Positions 27,945-37,728 are shown, counted from the stretch's first letter. The stretch is 64,000 nucleotides of DNA from Bryobacterales bacterium (GCA_003166865.1 PMUP01000041.1:81503-145502); one strand, 5' to 3'. Translations and numbers: made by a program. The notes: generated from the sequence alone by a model not told the origin.

Positions 27945-28823
27945 ATGCAAGCTTATGTGATCAAGAACGCTTTGTTGGGCATGGCGCTGTTCGCGGCGAC
28001 GGCAGCGATGGCGGTGGCGCAGGACCAGGATTCTCTTCAGCCGCCAGCCGCGCCGCTGGCGCCCCTCGCCCCGGTCGCGCCACAGGTGCGCGAACTCAGC
28101 GTCGCGCCCTTCATTGGAGGCACGTACCTGGGCGTTAGCCTGGCCGAGATCGATGCCAATCGCGCCAAGGAGCTGAAGCTCAAGGAAGCCTACGGCGTCG
28201 AAATCACGCGCGTCGAGGAAGGCAGCCCGGCGGAGAAAGCGGGCGTGAAGCCGGGCGACGTGGTGCTGGAATACAACGGGCAGCGCGTGGAAGGCATGGA
28301 GCAGTTTGGAAGGATGGTGCGAGAGACGCCGCCGGGACGCGAGGCGAAGCTGACCATCAGCCGCGACGGCGCCCCCGAGACACTTACTGCGATGCTGGGT
28401 TCGCGCAAGGTCCGCGGATTACCAGAGAATTTTCACTTTGAAATGCCGGAGATTCGCATCCCGGACATTCCCCAGATCTACACCACGCTGCGGACTGCCA
28501 GGCTGGGCGTCGAGGCGGAATCGCTCGGGTCACAGTTGGGAGAGTATTTCGGCGTCAAGGAAGGCGTGCTGGTTCGTTCGGTGCGCGAGAACACAGCCGC
28601 GCAAAAGGCCGGCATCAAAGCCGGTGATGTGATCACCAAGGTGGATGGCATGGCGGTGACATCGCCGAGCGAATTGTCGGGCGCGGTGCGGACCGCCAGC
28701 GCCAAAAAAACTTATACCGTGGACTTGATGCGAGAGCGTAAGCCCCTGATCGTAAGTGTCACAGTGGAGGATGGCTCGGACCGATCCCCGCGGGGCCGCG
28801 CAGTCCGCAACGTCGCGAACTAG
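27945..28823 (+). CDS. Exported protein with two PDZ domains
   Basis: 292 residues from this ATG (ATG at 27930 would add five). A signal peptide covers about 1-25 (ATAAMAVAQDQ). PDZ1 spans about residues 55-145 (GTYLGVSLAEI, GSPAEKAGVKPGDVVLEYNGQRV); PDZ2 spans about 190-275 (LGVEAESLGSQLGEYFGVKEG, NTAAQKAGIKAGDVITKVDG). There is no trypsin-like protease domain before them, so it is not a DegP protease; it more likely binds protein C-termini in the periplasm. Last gene of the sigma operon; convergent with fliA. Confidence 0.85.
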   Translation: MQAYVIKNALLGMALFAATAAMAVAQDQDSLQPPAAPLAPLAPVAPQVRELSVAPFIGGTYLGVSLAEIDANRAKELKLKEAYGVEITRVEEGSPAEKAGVKPGDVVLEYNGQRVEGMEQFGRMVRETPPGREAKLTISRDGAPETLTAMLGSRKVRGLPENFHFEMPEIRIPDIPQIYTTLRTARLGVEAESLGSQLGEYFGVKEGVLVRSVRENTAAQKAGIKAGDVITKVDGMAVTSPSELSGAVRTASAKKTYTVDLMRERKPLIVSVTVEDGSDRSPRGRAVRNVAN

Positions 28824-28830
28824 CCGGAGG

Positions 28831-29622
28831 TCAGCCTGCGTGCAACGCGGCCGGCCAGCGCTTCTCCAAGCTAGCGCGCAGGCGCTGGATGGCCTGAGAT
28901 TTTAGTTGCGAGACGCGAGACTCGTGCAGATTCACGACCTTGGCGATTTCCCGTAGCGTGAGCTCCTCGTGATAATACAGGCTGATCACGATACGTTCGG
29001 TGCGCGGCATTTTTTCGATCGCGGCCGCGAGCAGACGTTGCTCTTCCGATCGCTCCAGCAAACGCGAAGGCCAGCTTTCCTGGTCATCCGAAATGTATTT
29101 GAGAAGATTGCGGCTGTCATCGTCCGGCGCGGAGGCTTCCAGGCTGCCTAGATTCACGCCGCGAATATCCACCAGCCACTCATGGTATTCCTCCAGCGAC
29201 AACTCCAGCTGGCGGGCGATTTCGTCCTCGGTGGGCGCGCGGTGCAGGCGTTGCTCCACCGCCGAGATGGCCGCCTCCACCTGCTTGGAACGGCGGCGCT
29301 GTTGGCGCGGCGCCCAGTCCAGACTTCGCAGGCTGTCGAGTATGGCGCCCCGAATCTTGTATTCGGCGTACGTTTTCAGTTTGACGTTGTGCCCCGGGTC
29401 GAAGCGGTCAATGGCGGCAATCAGCCCGATGGTTCCCGCGGAAACCAGGTCGTCCAAGTTGACGCTTTCGGGAAGACGTTCATGGATCCGCCGCGCAATG
29501 AGCCGGACTTGCGGCAGATGTTCGAGAATCAGGCGTTCCCGTTCCTCACTGGCGTGCTCCGGCGCCTCGTACCGTTTGCGTGTCTCGACGCGCGTTTTGG
29601 CCGTGCCTCTGGCTGCATCCAC
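28831..29622 (-). CDS. FliA/WhiG-family sigma factor
   Basis: 263 residues with sigma-70 regions 2, 3 and 4: VNLDDLVSAGTIGLIAAIDRFDP and FKTYAEYKIRGAILDSLRSLDW-type region 2 (here LKTYAEYKIRGAILDSL), RAPTEDEIARQLELSLEEYHEWL region 3, and PRTERIVISLYYHEELTLREIAKVVNLHESRVSQL region 4. This layout is that of sigma-28 (flagellar) and WhiG sigma factors. No flagellar gene lies near it here, so its regulon is unknown. Convergent with the PDZ gene, 7 bases apart. Confidence 0.9.
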   Translation of the reverse strand: MDAARGTAKTRVETRKRYEAPEHASEERERLILEHLPQVRLIARRIHERLPESVNLDDLVSAGTIGLIAAIDRFDPGHNVKLKTYAEYKIRGAILDSLRSLDWAPRQQRRRSKQVEAAISAVEQRLHRAPTEDEIARQLELSLEEYHEWLVDIRGVNLGSLEASAPDDDSRNLLKYISDDQESWPSRLLERSEEQRLLAAAIEKMPRTERIVISLYYHEELTLREIAKVVNLHESRVSQLKSQAIQRLRASLEKRWPAALHAG

Positions 29623-29757
29623 ACCTGGAGAAAAGGCAGATCGGGGGCCAACTGGGCGGCGTGCAAGATCAAGAGCTTGGGAGAACGAGCACTGCCATGA
29701 AATTGCCGGGGGGCGCGTTACGGCAGATTTTTGTCTCGCGCATGATGCGCCGCGTCC

Positions 29758-29898
29758 TCACCTCTTCTTTGCTTTTTCGATCTCCTCCCGGGCGTGGGGA
29801 TCAATGTTTAAATCCTGGCCCGAGCGACAGGATCGATAGAACACTATCGCTGCACAGAAAATGGCGCAGCCGAGAAGGACCGTCAGTATAGTTTTCAC
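29758..29898 (-). CDS. Small single-span membrane protein behind nuoB
   Basis: A 46-residue reading frame, GTG at 29898 to TGA at 29758. It reads MKTILTVLLG, then CAIFCAAIVF, then a basic and cysteine-containing YRSCRSGQ, and ends in a charged helix DPHAREEIEKAKKR. One membrane helix with a positively charged cytoplasmic tail is predicted. It starts 18 bases after the nuoB stop on the same strand and so is probably cotranscribed. The coding potential is supported by clean membrane/charged partition, not by a known family. No ribosome-binding site is obvious. Confidence 0.55.
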   Translation of the reverse strand: MKTILTVLLGCAIFCAAIVFYRSCRSGQDLNIDPHAREEIEKAKKR

Positions 29899-29916
29899 AC
29901 CGAGAAATCGCGAGGA

Positions 29917-30468
29917 TCAGGCGAGGTTCAGGACCCGCATGGTGGTCCCTTTTTCGGATTCGATCTTCTTCTGCAGCAACATGATCGCGTAGATCAATTG
30001 CTCCGGGCGCGGCGGGCATCCAGGCACGTAAACATCCACCGGAATCACCTGGTTCACGGGAATCAGCGCGTAATTGCTGAAGACGCCCGTCGAGGTGGCG
30101 CACGCGCCCATCGAGATCACCCATTTCGGCTCGGGCATCTGCTCATACAGCCGGCGGATGACCGGCGCCATTTTATTGGAAACCCGGCCCGCGATAATCA
30201 TCAAGTCCGATTGGCGGGGCGATCCGCGCATCACTTCCGCGCCGAAGCGGGAAATATCGAATCGCGAACCAATCATTGACATCATCTCGATGGCGCAGCA
30301 CGCCAGCCCAAACGACATCGGCCAGATGGAATTCTTGCGCCCCCAATTGATGGCTTTGCCAATGGTGGTGGTGATGATGCCCTCGGGAACCTCCACAGCG
30401 TCCTCGTTGTCGATGCGTGCGAACAGCTCGCTCGGAAGACTAGGTTGAAACTTAGGCTCACGATCCAC
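29917..30468 (-). CDS. nuoB: NADH-quinone oxidoreductase subunit B (orphan)
   Basis: 183 residues from the GTG at 30468. It carries the four cysteines that bind the N2 4Fe-4S cluster: [20 protein letters not shown] and [39 protein letters not shown] is typical. NuoB sits at the end of the electron path in complex I. No nuoA, nuoC or other complex I gene is next to it, although these usually form an operon. It is 14 bases from the divergent malQ. The frame is open upstream to 30684, antisense to malQ, without family sequence. Confidence 0.92.
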   Translation of the reverse strand: MDREPKFQPSLPSELFARIDNEDAVEVPEGIITTTIGKAINWGRKNSIWPMSFGLACCAIEMMSMIGSRFDISRFGAEVMRGSPRQSDLMIIAGRVSNKMAPVIRRLYEQMPEPKWVISMGACATSTGVFSNYALIPVNQVIPVDVYVPGCPPRPEQLIYAIMLLQKKIESEKGTTMRVLNLA

Positions 30469-30482
30469 GATCCTATTATCAC

Positions 30483-32720
30483 ATGGCCGCGGAATCGGAC
30501 GAGATTTCCCGCAACATCGCGCCCGATCCGCTCGAGATCGAAAACGCTGCCCGGGCTTGGGGCGTGGAGACCGAGTACTGGGACATTTGGGGCCACCAGC
30601 ACCACGCGTCCACCGAACTTGAGACCGCCATTCTCCGGTCGCTGGGCGTGGACACAAGTTCCAGCGCGTCGCTCCGCGAGGCAATCGACGGCCGCGAACA
30701 ACGCTCGTCGCTCGCGCCTCTCGCCCCGGCGATCTTTCTCACTGCGGGACATCCCCCGCACGAGGTCTCTGTTTCGCTGCCGGCCGAGCTCACCGATTCA
30801 CCCGCAGTGCTGCACCTGCGCCTGGAAGATGGGGGCACGCTTGATCTGGAGGTCAAGCCCGGCACGCAGCACATCCGTCTCCCGGATGATCTTCCCCTGG
30901 GCTATCACGAGCTGTCGCTGCAGATCGCTGGTGAGTCCTGGCCGCCCTCGCGCCTGATCGTTTGCCCGGATCGTGCGTTTGAGCCAGCTTGGCTCCACGA
31001 CCGAGGTGTTGCCGGGCTGGCCATCAGTCTCTACGGCGTGCGCAGCCAGCGCAATTGGGGCTGCGGCGACACCACCGATCTTCGCGCCCTGATCGATTGG
31101 GCGGTGGAGCGCACCGGAACCAGCTTCATCGCCCTGAACCCGCTGCACGCCATTACAAACCGGGAGCCCTACAACACCAGCCCCTATCTGCCCAACTCCA
31201 TTTTCTACCGCAATCCGATTTATCTCGACGTCGAAGCCATTCCGGACTTCCGCTCCTCGGCCCGGGCGCTGGCTCTCATTCAATCGCGGGCGGTCCAAAA
31301 GGAAATCGCCACGCTGCGCGACGCCGAGCTGGTGGAATACGCGCGCGTGTACGCTCTCAAGCTCCGCTTCTTGAAACTGCTGTTTCAAGCCTTCCTCGAT
31401 AACGACTGGCGGGACTCGACCGCGCGAGGAGCCCAGTTGAAGAAATATATCGAGCGCGAGGGCCAGTTGCTGCACCGCTTCGCCGTTCACTCGGCGCTCG
31501 ACCAGGCGATCCACAAAGAGTGCCCCGACGTTTGGAATTGGCGGTCGTGGCCAGAACAATATCAGGATCCGGAATCGGCCGCAACGCGCGAGTTCGCCCG
31601 CAAGCATTGGCGCACTGTTCTGTTTCACAAGTACATGCAGTGGCAGCTCGACCTGCAGCTCGCAGAAGCGCAGCAGCACGCGCTCGATCGCGGGCTCGGC
31701 ATCGGACTCTACCACGACCTGGCCTTGGCGACCGACCGTTTTGGTTCGGATCTATGGGCGCATCGCCCGTTCTTTATCTCGGGCTGCAGGGTCGGCGCGC
31801 CTCCCGACGGTTTTTCGCCCAAAGGCCAGGATTGGGGGTTTCCTCCGCCCGCTTCCGAGCGGCATGATGAAGATGGCTATCGGCTTTTTGCAGAATCTAT
31901 CAGAAAGAATTGCCGCCACGGCGGAGCGCTCCGCATCGATCACGTGATGCGCTTCTTTCGGCTCTACTGGATTCCGGACGGTATGGAAGCCACCGAAGGA
32001 ACCTATGTGCGCGACCGTTTCCAAGCCCTGCTTTCAGTTCTCGCACTCGAGAGCGTGCGCAATCAGGTTCTCATCATCGGCGAGGATTTGGGCACGGTGC
32101 CCGACCAGGCGCGCGAGATTTTGCATCGCTTCGGGATCTTAAGCTATCGCTTGCTCTATTTCGAACAAGACAACGGCCGGTTCCGCGCGCCGCAAGAGTA
32201 TCCTCGCAACGCTTTGGTGTCGGCCACCACGCACGATCTGGCAACGCTGGCGGGTTTTTGGCTGGGACGCGACATCGACGCGCGCCGCGACGCCGGGCTG
32301 CTGCCGGACGAAAGTGCTTATCAGAGCATGCGCGCCGGCCGGGCGCGCGAAAAACAGTGGCTGCTGGATCTGCTGTGGGAATTGAAGCTGCTGCCGGATT
32401 GGTTTCCGCGGGATGCATCGCAAGTTCCCGAGCTGGTTGGCGAGCTGCACAATGCCATCGTCGGGTTTCTCGCATCCACGCCGTCCAAGCTGATGGTGTT
32501 GAATCAAGAAGACCTGCTGAAGCAGGTGGAGCAGCAAAACCTGCCGGGCAGCACGGAGGAATACCCGAATTGGCGCAGGAAAATGAAATGCACCGTCGAG
32601 GAGCTGTGGACCTCTAACGAAATTCGAGACTTCGCGCTGATGTTCCGTTCGTGGCTGGATCGCACGGGCCGGCTGAATGCGCCCGATTCATCTCAATCTG
32701 ACCCGGCTCAGGCGAAATAG
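30483..32720 (+). CDS. malQ: 4-alpha-glucanotransferase, long form with N-terminal extension
   Basis: GH77 amylomaltase, 745 residues. Residues 1-165 form an extension with a small beta-rich domain ([15 protein letters not shown]...[17 protein letters not shown]) as in long plant/E. coli-type MalQ. The catalytic part begins [44 protein letters not shown] contains the region of the nucleophile, [17 protein letters not shown] follows, and [11 protein letters not shown] is the acid/base segment. It transfers maltodextrins between alpha-glucans. It overlaps the dnaJ end by 13 bases on the opposite strand. A shorter MalQ lies at 41691. Confidence 0.93.
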   Translation: MAAESDEISRNIAPDPLEIENAARAWGVETEYWDIWGHQHHASTELETAILRSLGVDTSSSASLREAIDGREQRSSLAPLAPAIFLTAGHPPHEVSVSLPAELTDSPAVLHLRLEDGGTLDLEVKPGTQHIRLPDDLPLGYHELSLQIAGESWPPSRLIVCPDRAFEPAWLHDRGVAGLAISLYGVRSQRNWGCGDTTDLRALIDWAVERTGTSFIALNPLHAITNREPYNTSPYLPNSIFYRNPIYLDVEAIPDFRSSARALALIQSRAVQKEIATLRDAELVEYARVYALKLRFLKLLFQAFLDNDWRDSTARGAQLKKYIEREGQLLHRFAVHSALDQAIHKECPDVWNWRSWPEQYQDPESAATREFARKHWRTVLFHKYMQWQLDLQLAEAQQHALDRGLGIGLYHDLALATDRFGSDLWAHRPFFISGCRVGAPPDGFSPKGQDWGFPPPASERHDEDGYRLFAESIRKNCRHGGALRIDHVMRFFRLYWIPDGMEATEGTYVRDRFQALLSVLALESVRNQVLIIGEDLGTVPDQAREILHRFGILSYRLLYFEQDNGRFRAPQEYPRNALVSATTHDLATLAGFWLGRDIDARRDAGLLPDESAYQSMRAGRAREKQWLLDLLWELKLLPDWFPRDASQVPELVGELHNAIVGFLASTPSKLMVLNQEDLLKQVEQQNLPGSTEEYPNWRRKMKCTVEELWTSNEIRDFALMFRSWLDRTGRLNAPDSSQSDPAQAK

Positions 32721-33841
32721 TCTTTCACTTTGTCGAGCAGGCCCTTCTCGTGAGGCTCGTTTTCTTCGGGAAGCGTTTCGCGGAGCTGCTCGAAGAGCTT
32801 GCGCTGATCGCGCGTGAGCTTGCTCGGGACTTTGACGTCCACCTGAACGTACAGATCGCCCCGGCCGCTGCCCTGCAAGCGCGGCACGCCCAGGTTCTTC
32901 AACCGGATGCGCGATCCGGTCTGGATGCCTTCGGGGACTTTGACCGTCTCCAACCCGTCAAACGTCAGAAGGTTGATCTGGGTTCCCAACGCGGCTTGCG
33001 CGAAGTTGACGGGAACAGTGCAGAATAGGTCGTCGCCCTGGCGCTCGAAGATGGGATGCTCTTTCACCTTGACCACCACATACAAGTCGCCGGCCGGCCC
33101 GCCATTGAACCCGGACTGGCCTTCATGCGCGAGTTTCAGATGCGTGCCGGTGTCCACGCCGGCAGGAATGGTGACCTTCAGTTTCCGTTCGGTGCGCACC
33201 TGCCGCTCGCCGCGGCATTGCGTGCAAGGCCTCCGAATAATCTGGCCGCGTCCGTTGCACTGCGAGCAAGTTCGCCGGATCTGCAAAAAGCTTTGCTGAT
33301 AGACTACCTCGCCGCGTCCGTGGCACATGGGACAGCTCACTAAACCGTCGGTCTTCTCCGCCCCGCTTCCCTGGCAGCGCGAACAGACGTCCATGCGGGG
33401 CACCTGGATCTCGACACTCAGCCCCCGAATCGTGTCTTCGAGCGGCATTTCCAGGTCATAGCGGAGATCTTCGCCGCGCGTCGCGCGATTGCGGGTTCCG
33501 CCCCGCCGCGCCCCGCCTCCAAACAGATCGCTGAAACCGAACAGATCGCCCAAAATGTCGCCGAAATCGTTGAAGGTGGACGGATCAAAACCTTGATTGG
33601 CGCCAAAGCCCTGCAGACCTTGGTGGCCGTAACGGTCGTAAGCGGCGCGCTTTTGGGGATCGCTCAGTACGCTGTAGGCCTCGGCGGCCTCTTTGAACTT
33701 CTCCTCGGCCTGCTCATCGTTGGGATTGCGATCCGGATGATACTGCAGCGCCAGTTTACGATACGCGCTCTTCAGCCCCGGGTCATCGCAGTCGCGGCTC
33801 ACGCCCAGGATTTCGTAATAGTCGCGCTTAACGGCGTTCAT
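32708..33841 (-). CDS. dnaJ: Chaperone protein DnaJ
   Basis: 377 residues. J domain with HPD at residues 35-37 ([11 protein letters not shown]), Gly/Phe region with [13 protein letters not shown], four CxxCxGxG zinc repeats ([32 protein letters not shown]), and a C-terminal substrate domain. The last repeat ends in ER instead of the usual glycine. DnaJ stimulates DnaK ATPase. It overlaps grpE by 4 bases and is the last gene of the hrcA operon. Confidence 0.96.
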   Translation of the reverse strand: MNAVKRDYYEILGVSRDCDDPGLKSAYRKLALQYHPDRNPNDEQAEEKFKEAAEAYSVLSDPQKRAAYDRYGHQGLQGFGANQGFDPSTFNDFGDILGDLFGFSDLFGGGARRGGTRNRATRGEDLRYDLEMPLEDTIRGLSVEIQVPRMDVCSRCQGSGAEKTDGLVSCPMCHGRGEVVYQQSFLQIRRTCSQCNGRGQIIRRPCTQCRGERQVRTERKLKVTIPAGVDTGTHLKLAHEGQSGFNGGPAGDLYVVVKVKEHPIFERQGDDLFCTVPVNFAQAALGTQINLLTFDGLETVKVPEGIQTGSRIRLKNLGVPRLQGSGRGDLYVQVDVKVPSKLTRDQRKLFEQLRETLPEENEPHEKGLLDKVKDYFA

Positions 33842-34389
33842 TTCTTGGTTACCGCCACTTTGACCATGGCCGGGCGCAACAGGCGTCCGTGAAAATTGTA
33901 GCCGGGCTGGTATTCATCGAGAATGGTTTGTTCCTCGACATCGCCGGTCTCCACCATGTCGACGGCGTGATGGACGTGAGGATCAAATTTCGTCCCTTTC
34001 GTTGTAATCGGCTCTAATCCCAACTTCTTTAACGAGTCCGCGAGGCGCTGGTAAATCAGCTCCATGCCGCGCGCGTACACTTTATCGCTGGTATGAGTCT
34101 TCAGAGCCCGCTCGAAATCGTCCAGAATCGGCAAAATAGCCCGGACGCTTTCGGCATTCGCGAATTCCAGGACGTCCGCCTTTTCGCGCTCGGCACGCCT
34201 ACGGAAGTTATCGAATTCGGCCTGGCGGCGCAGCAGGCGGTCCAGCAACTCGTGGTTCTCGTCGAGCAGGCGGTCGCGGTCGGCGGTGACCGATTCCAAA
34301 GCCGCCGACGGGGTCGCGGGGGAGTTGTCCGGCGGATCTGCTGTAGAAGCGCTGTCACTCGTTTCGACAGTGGGTTCCTTCATATCCAT
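33838..34389 (-). CDS. grpE: GrpE nucleotide exchange factor
   Basis: About 183 residues from the ATG at 34389; a longer start at 34428 would overlap nothing but adds an atypical segment. An acidic start is followed by a long coiled-coil ([30 protein letters not shown]) and the conserved [12 protein letters not shown] and beta-sheet tail [16 protein letters not shown]. Exchanges ADP on DnaK. dnaK is not in the window. Confidence 0.93.
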   Translation of the reverse strand: MDMKEPTVETSDSASTADPPDNSPATPSAALESVTADRDRLLDENHELLDRLLRRQAEFDNFRRRAEREKADVLEFANAESVRAILPILDDFERALKTHTSDKVYARGMELIYQRLADSLKKLGLEPITTKGTKFDPHVHHAVDMVETGDVEEQTILDEYQPGYNFHGRLLRPAMVKVAVTKK

Positions 34390-34445
34390 ACTTCTATAAC
34401 CATACTTCCAGTTTATAAGGTCGCTCAAAACGCGGCTGAGGAGCT

Positions 34446-35465
34446 CTAGACTAGCAGGCTTCCGAAGGCCTGCCCAACATGATACACAGCCGACATCGCT
34501 TTTCCGTAATTCATGCGCATGGGCCCCAGCACCGCGATTTTGGCGGATAAGCCGCCCGCGAGCGAAATCGAGATTCCGATGAGCGAAAGCTCACGCATGC
34601 TGGGATGCACCTCGGCGAGGCCCACCTGCACGGCCAGCTCGCCGGCGGGTTGTTCCAGGAAGCGATCGAGCAACTGTAAAATGCGCTTCTTCTCTTCCAG
34701 CGTGTGAAACAGCTCCCGCAGCTTTTCGCGCGTCAAGTGCAGATCCAGACCCACCAGATTGCTCGCGCCTTCCAAGTGAATCTCCGGCACAACTTCGATA
34801 TCCAGCAGACCCTTGGCGTACAGCTCGTTCAGACGCTTCAAAATCGCATCGTAGGCCGCGCTCTGCTGCTCCAACCGCCGCTCCAACTCCGCGTGGATTT
34901 CAGAAAGCATCCAGCCAGTGAAGTTGCGATTGATGTAGTTGCGGATGGACACGAGCTCGCCTTCGGTGACGCTTTCATCCACCGTCACCACCCGATTGCG
35001 CACCCTGCGATCCCGCGTCACCACGATCATCAGCACGCGTTGATCCGCCAGTGCGATCAATTCGATCTGGTGCAGTGTTTGGCTGGACGCCGGGATAGCC
35101 GCCGTGATCCCCACGCTGCTGGTCATCTCGGTCAGCATGTGCGAGGACCGCTCCACGCGGGCCTCCATGGTGCTAAGCTGGCTCAACTCCGCCCGCAAGC
35201 GTTGTAACTCGGTAACCAGCACGCGCCCGCGCGTGAGCGACTGTACGTAACTGCGAAAAGCCTTTTCGGTTGGAACCCGTCCGGCCGAAGTGTGCGGCTG
35301 CGACAGGTAGCCGGTCTCGTAAAGGTCGGCCATCACGTTGCGGATCGTCGCGGGGCTCAGATGATCCTTGCCGTGCTTCGCAATCGTACGCGAGGCTACA
35401 GGTTCGCCAGTCTGGATGTACGACTCGACGATGGAGTGCAGCACGTCCTGTTCGCGATGAGTCAT
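34446..35465 (-). CDS. hrcA: Heat-inducible transcription repressor HrcA
   Basis: 339 residues from the ATG at 35465. Winged helix at the N-terminus (REQDVLHSIVESYIQTGEPVASRTIAKHG...LSPATIRNVMADLYETGYLSQPHTSAGRVPTEKAFRSYV), the signature of HrcA. The middle and C-terminal GAF-like parts include RVLMIVVTRDRRVRNRVV and GPMRMNYGKAMSAVYHV. First gene of hrcA-grpE-dnaJ; it normally binds CIRCE elements, but I found no good CIRCE upstream. Confidence 0.95.
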   Translation of the reverse strand: MTHREQDVLHSIVESYIQTGEPVASRTIAKHGKDHLSPATIRNVMADLYETGYLSQPHTSAGRVPTEKAFRSYVQSLTRGRVLVTELQRLRAELSQLSTMEARVERSSHMLTEMTSSVGITAAIPASSQTLHQIELIALADQRVLMIVVTRDRRVRNRVVTVDESVTEGELVSIRNYINRNFTGWMLSEIHAELERRLEQQSAAYDAILKRLNELYAKGLLDIEVVPEIHLEGASNLVGLDLHLTREKLRELFHTLEEKKRILQLLDRFLEQPAGELAVQVGLAEVHPSMRELSLIGISISLAGGLSAKIAVLGPMRMNYGKAMSAVYHVGQAFGSLLV

Positions 35466-35487
35466 GTTTTGAAAAAACGAACCCAAA

Positions 35488-35515
35488 GGAGCAGCCGAGG
35501 CTCGAGAGCAACTCC
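35488..35515. repeat. Imperfect inverted repeat in the hrcA leader
   Basis: GGAGCAGC at 35488-35495 pairs with GCAACTCC at 35508-35515 with two mismatches and a 12-base gap. It lies just downstream of the predicted transcript start and before the hrcA ATG, where an operator would be expected. It is not the CIRCE consensus. Confidence 0.35.
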
Positions 35516-35525
35516 TACTGATTTG

Positions 35526-35554
35526 ATTGTAAAGGGCTTTATCGTTTTGGTCAA
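35526..35554 (-). promoter_or_regulatory. Sigma-70 promoter for the hrcA-grpE-dnaJ operon
   Basis: Read on the minus strand, TTGACC (35554-35549) is followed after exactly 17 bases by TACAAT (35531-35526), a close match to the housekeeping consensus. It overlaps the stop codon of the upstream HTH_42 gene. Transcript start is expected near 35519, about 54 bases before the hrcA ATG. Confidence 0.7.
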
Positions 35555-36693
35555 GCACTTGCCGCAGCCTTCCTCAGCGCCGCGATGCGGGGCGCGCGGC
35601 TTTTCGGGCTATCCAGGCTGAATGATCGGGCATCGCCCAGCTGGTTCCGCACAAATTTCTCTGTGCGCGTGACTGCCTGCTCGAGCGCTTTGTCCTTCTT
35701 GACGAAGGGCACCCAAGCGATTGATTCCGTGGGCTGGTCGTATTCCCAGACGCCAACCAGGCGGCCCCGATCCACGATGGCGAGGCTTTCGAAGTCCTCG
35801 AACTGGGTTCGGTGCTCAAACATCGAATCGATGCTACCCAGAAGCGAGTAATGAGGCTCCTTGGGCGGTTTAAAAGCGTCGAAACCGGAGCGCTCTCCGG
35901 GTAGAAAAAATAACTGATCGCCCGGAGTGATTTCGCCAGGCGCGACTTTAATGCCCTCCAGCTTTAAGGGCTCGAGGGCAGCCTTCGCGGCTTTGACACC
36001 CAGCCCCGAGAAGCGCTGAAATTCCGCCGCCGACGCGGGGCCGAACCAGCTGAAGTACTTTCGGGCAAGTTCGGTGTGTACCTCCTCCGACGACCGCTTG
36101 AATCCACGCAGCGGGTTTGGACGCCAGAGCGCGTATTGATAGCGCTGCTGGTCGAAGCGGCCGTTCACCGGAACGCGGCGAATATCGCCGGATTCCTGCA
36201 ACTTGCCGAGAGCAACCGGGAGCGTCGTGGTGAGTCCCTTCTTTTTGCCCTCGGGGCCGAGATTGCGGACGGCTTTGCCTGTGGCTTCGCGCAGTCCGTC
36301 GGGATCGAGCGGGCCTTTTTCGAGGGCAGACACCACGGCATCGCACAGTTTATCGATTTCCTTTTCGGTTACTCCGAGCTTCGCGGCCGTCTTGATCTCG
36401 CCATCGAAGCCTTGTCCGGCTGCGAGCCCCAGCGCGAAATCGGACGCCGGGAGTACGTAGGTGCAGCCACGCGCGCTCGGCAATTCGTAGATCTGGAGCT
36501 TCTGGGCGGCCGCGTCGGCTTGCTCGCGACTGATCCCGGCGCGCGCAAACAATGCTAGATAGGGCGACACTCCTCCGACCGAGCGGGCCCAGCCCGCGCG
36601 CTGCAATACTTCAGCGGCCGATTTGCCTTCCAGCGAACCGTCCAGTCCTTGACTATGCGCGTACCAAGCTCGAAGTTTTGACGGATCAACCAT
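35551..36693 (-). CDS. Winged-helix DNA-binding protein, HTH_42 (YcaQ/AlkZ-like) family
   Basis: 380 residues matching the DUF1006/HTH_42 group that includes the interstrand crosslink glycosylase YcaQ. It begins with LRAWYAHSQGLDGSL and GWARSVGGVSPYLALFARAG, then LPSARGCTYVLPASDFALG, and winged-helix repeats (LGKLQESGDIRRVPVNGRFDQQRYQYALW, AELFRFSGLGVKAAKAAL-type and C-terminal LAIVDRGRLVGVWEYD). Whether it has glycosylase activity is unknown. Stop overlaps the hrcA promoter; AIM24 genes lie upstream on the same strand. Confidence 0.8.
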   Translation of the reverse strand: MVDPSKLRAWYAHSQGLDGSLEGKSAAEVLQRAGWARSVGGVSPYLALFARAGISREQADAAAQKLQIYELPSARGCTYVLPASDFALGLAAGQGFDGEIKTAAKLGVTEKEIDKLCDAVVSALEKGPLDPDGLREATGKAVRNLGPEGKKKGLTTTLPVALGKLQESGDIRRVPVNGRFDQQRYQYALWRPNPLRGFKRSSEEVHTELARKYFSWFGPASAAEFQRFSGLGVKAAKAALEPLKLEGIKVAPGEITPGDQLFFLPGERSGFDAFKPPKEPHYSLLGSIDSMFEHRTQFEDFESLAIVDRGRLVGVWEYDQPTESIAWVPFVKKDKALEQAVTRTEKFVRNQLGDARSFSLDSPKSRAPRIAALRKAAASA

Positions 36694-36709
36694 CGCGATT
36701 CTCTTCCTC

Positions 36710-37726
36710 TTACCAGTGCTGCTCAGTAGCCGAAGAGCAGTTCGACAAATACTTGTTCTCGCCTTCCATGCGATCGAAAACCGATTGGATGGCGACGCGG
36801 CCTGGCCCCCACAATCGCAGCCAGTAATAACGATTGGTCCAATTGCCCCACATGTTGAAGCCGGAGCGGGGATGTTCGAAGTGCAATTGCATCTGGACGG
36901 CCGGGTCCTTGAAAATGAGCGCGGTCGGCTTCACCAGGATGGTCTGGCCGGGCGCCAACTCGCGCACGAACACGTTGCCTGCCGCGTGCAACAACAGCAG
37001 GCCGGGAGCTTGCGGCGCCGAAAACCGGTCCATGAACATGCCCACCGGGTAATGCGTTTCCCGGTCGTCGCCCGATCGCGTGGTGTACCAGACGTTGGTC
37101 GAGAACCAATCATAAGCGACGTTGTTGGTGGCCAGCATGAACAGGTGCTCGCGCACGTCCACTTCTTCACCGGGCTGCAGTGGAAGCGCGATCATTTCGC
37201 CGGGCGCGTCGCGCGAGAATGCGATGTGACCGGGGCCGTGCGCCTGCGTCATGATGAGCGGCAATCCGGCAAATACCCGCTTCCATCCCGAAGCGAGCGG
37301 CATGATTGTGATATTGACCTGGGGATCTTTCCATAGCAGGATGTGATGCGTGAAGTAGATGCTGTCGGAGCCCGCGAGGTTCACGTCGGCGACCGGAACG
37401 TAGAGGCCCTCGATCTGACAGAAGGAATCGCCGAACTGGAGCTTGGCCATGTCTTTGCGGCCCGGCAGCTCGGTCCAGCCGGAGGCGCTCTGGACCGGCG
37501 GTGCTTTGAGCGTGGCGCCGCAACGCGGACAGCTCAAGTGCGATGCATCGATTTCGGCAGCACACCAGGGACAAGTGCTCTGAACACCACTGGGAATTAT
37601 GGCCGGGGGCGGCGGCTCCGGAGAGCGCGGCGCAGGTTGCTCGGGCGCGTGCTGCACCGCACTTCCGCACGCCGTGCAGAATTTGGCGGTGTCATGAACC
37701 GGATTGCCGCAGCTGGTACAGAACAT
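36710..37726 (-). CDS. Zinc-ribbon AIM24-family protein (second of pair)
   Basis: 338 residues. Two N-terminal zinc ribbons: MFCTSCGNPVHDTAKFCTACG at 1-21 and CPWCAAEIDASHLSCPRCG at about 52-70. The C-terminal 260 residues form the AIM24 (TspO-like/cupin-like beta) fold, with ADVNLAGSDSIYFTHHILLWKD and GPGHIAFSRDAPGEMIALPL. Homologous to the gene 2 bases upstream but with one extra ribbon. It starts at 37726. Function of AIM24 proteins in bacteria is unknown; secretion has not been shown. Confidence 0.85.
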   Translation of the reverse strand: MFCTSCGNPVHDTAKFCTACGSAVQHAPEQPAPRSPEPPPPAIIPSGVQSTCPWCAAEIDASHLSCPRCGATLKAPPVQSASGWTELPGRKDMAKLQFGDSFCQIEGLYVPVADVNLAGSDSIYFTHHILLWKDPQVNITIMPLASGWKRVFAGLPLIMTQAHGPGHIAFSRDAPGEMIALPLQPGEEVDVREHLFMLATNNVAYDWFSTNVWYTTRSGDDRETHYPVGMFMDRFSAPQAPGLLLLHAAGNVFVRELAPGQTILVKPTALIFKDPAVQMQLHFEHPRSGFNMWGNWTNRYYWLRLWGPGRVAIQSVFDRMEGENKYLSNCSSATEQHW

Positions 37727-37728
37727 GG

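Noticed and set aside
35488-35515. Possible CIRCE element
   Set aside because: Arms do not match TTAGCACTC/GAGTGCTAA; kept only as an imperfect inverted repeat.
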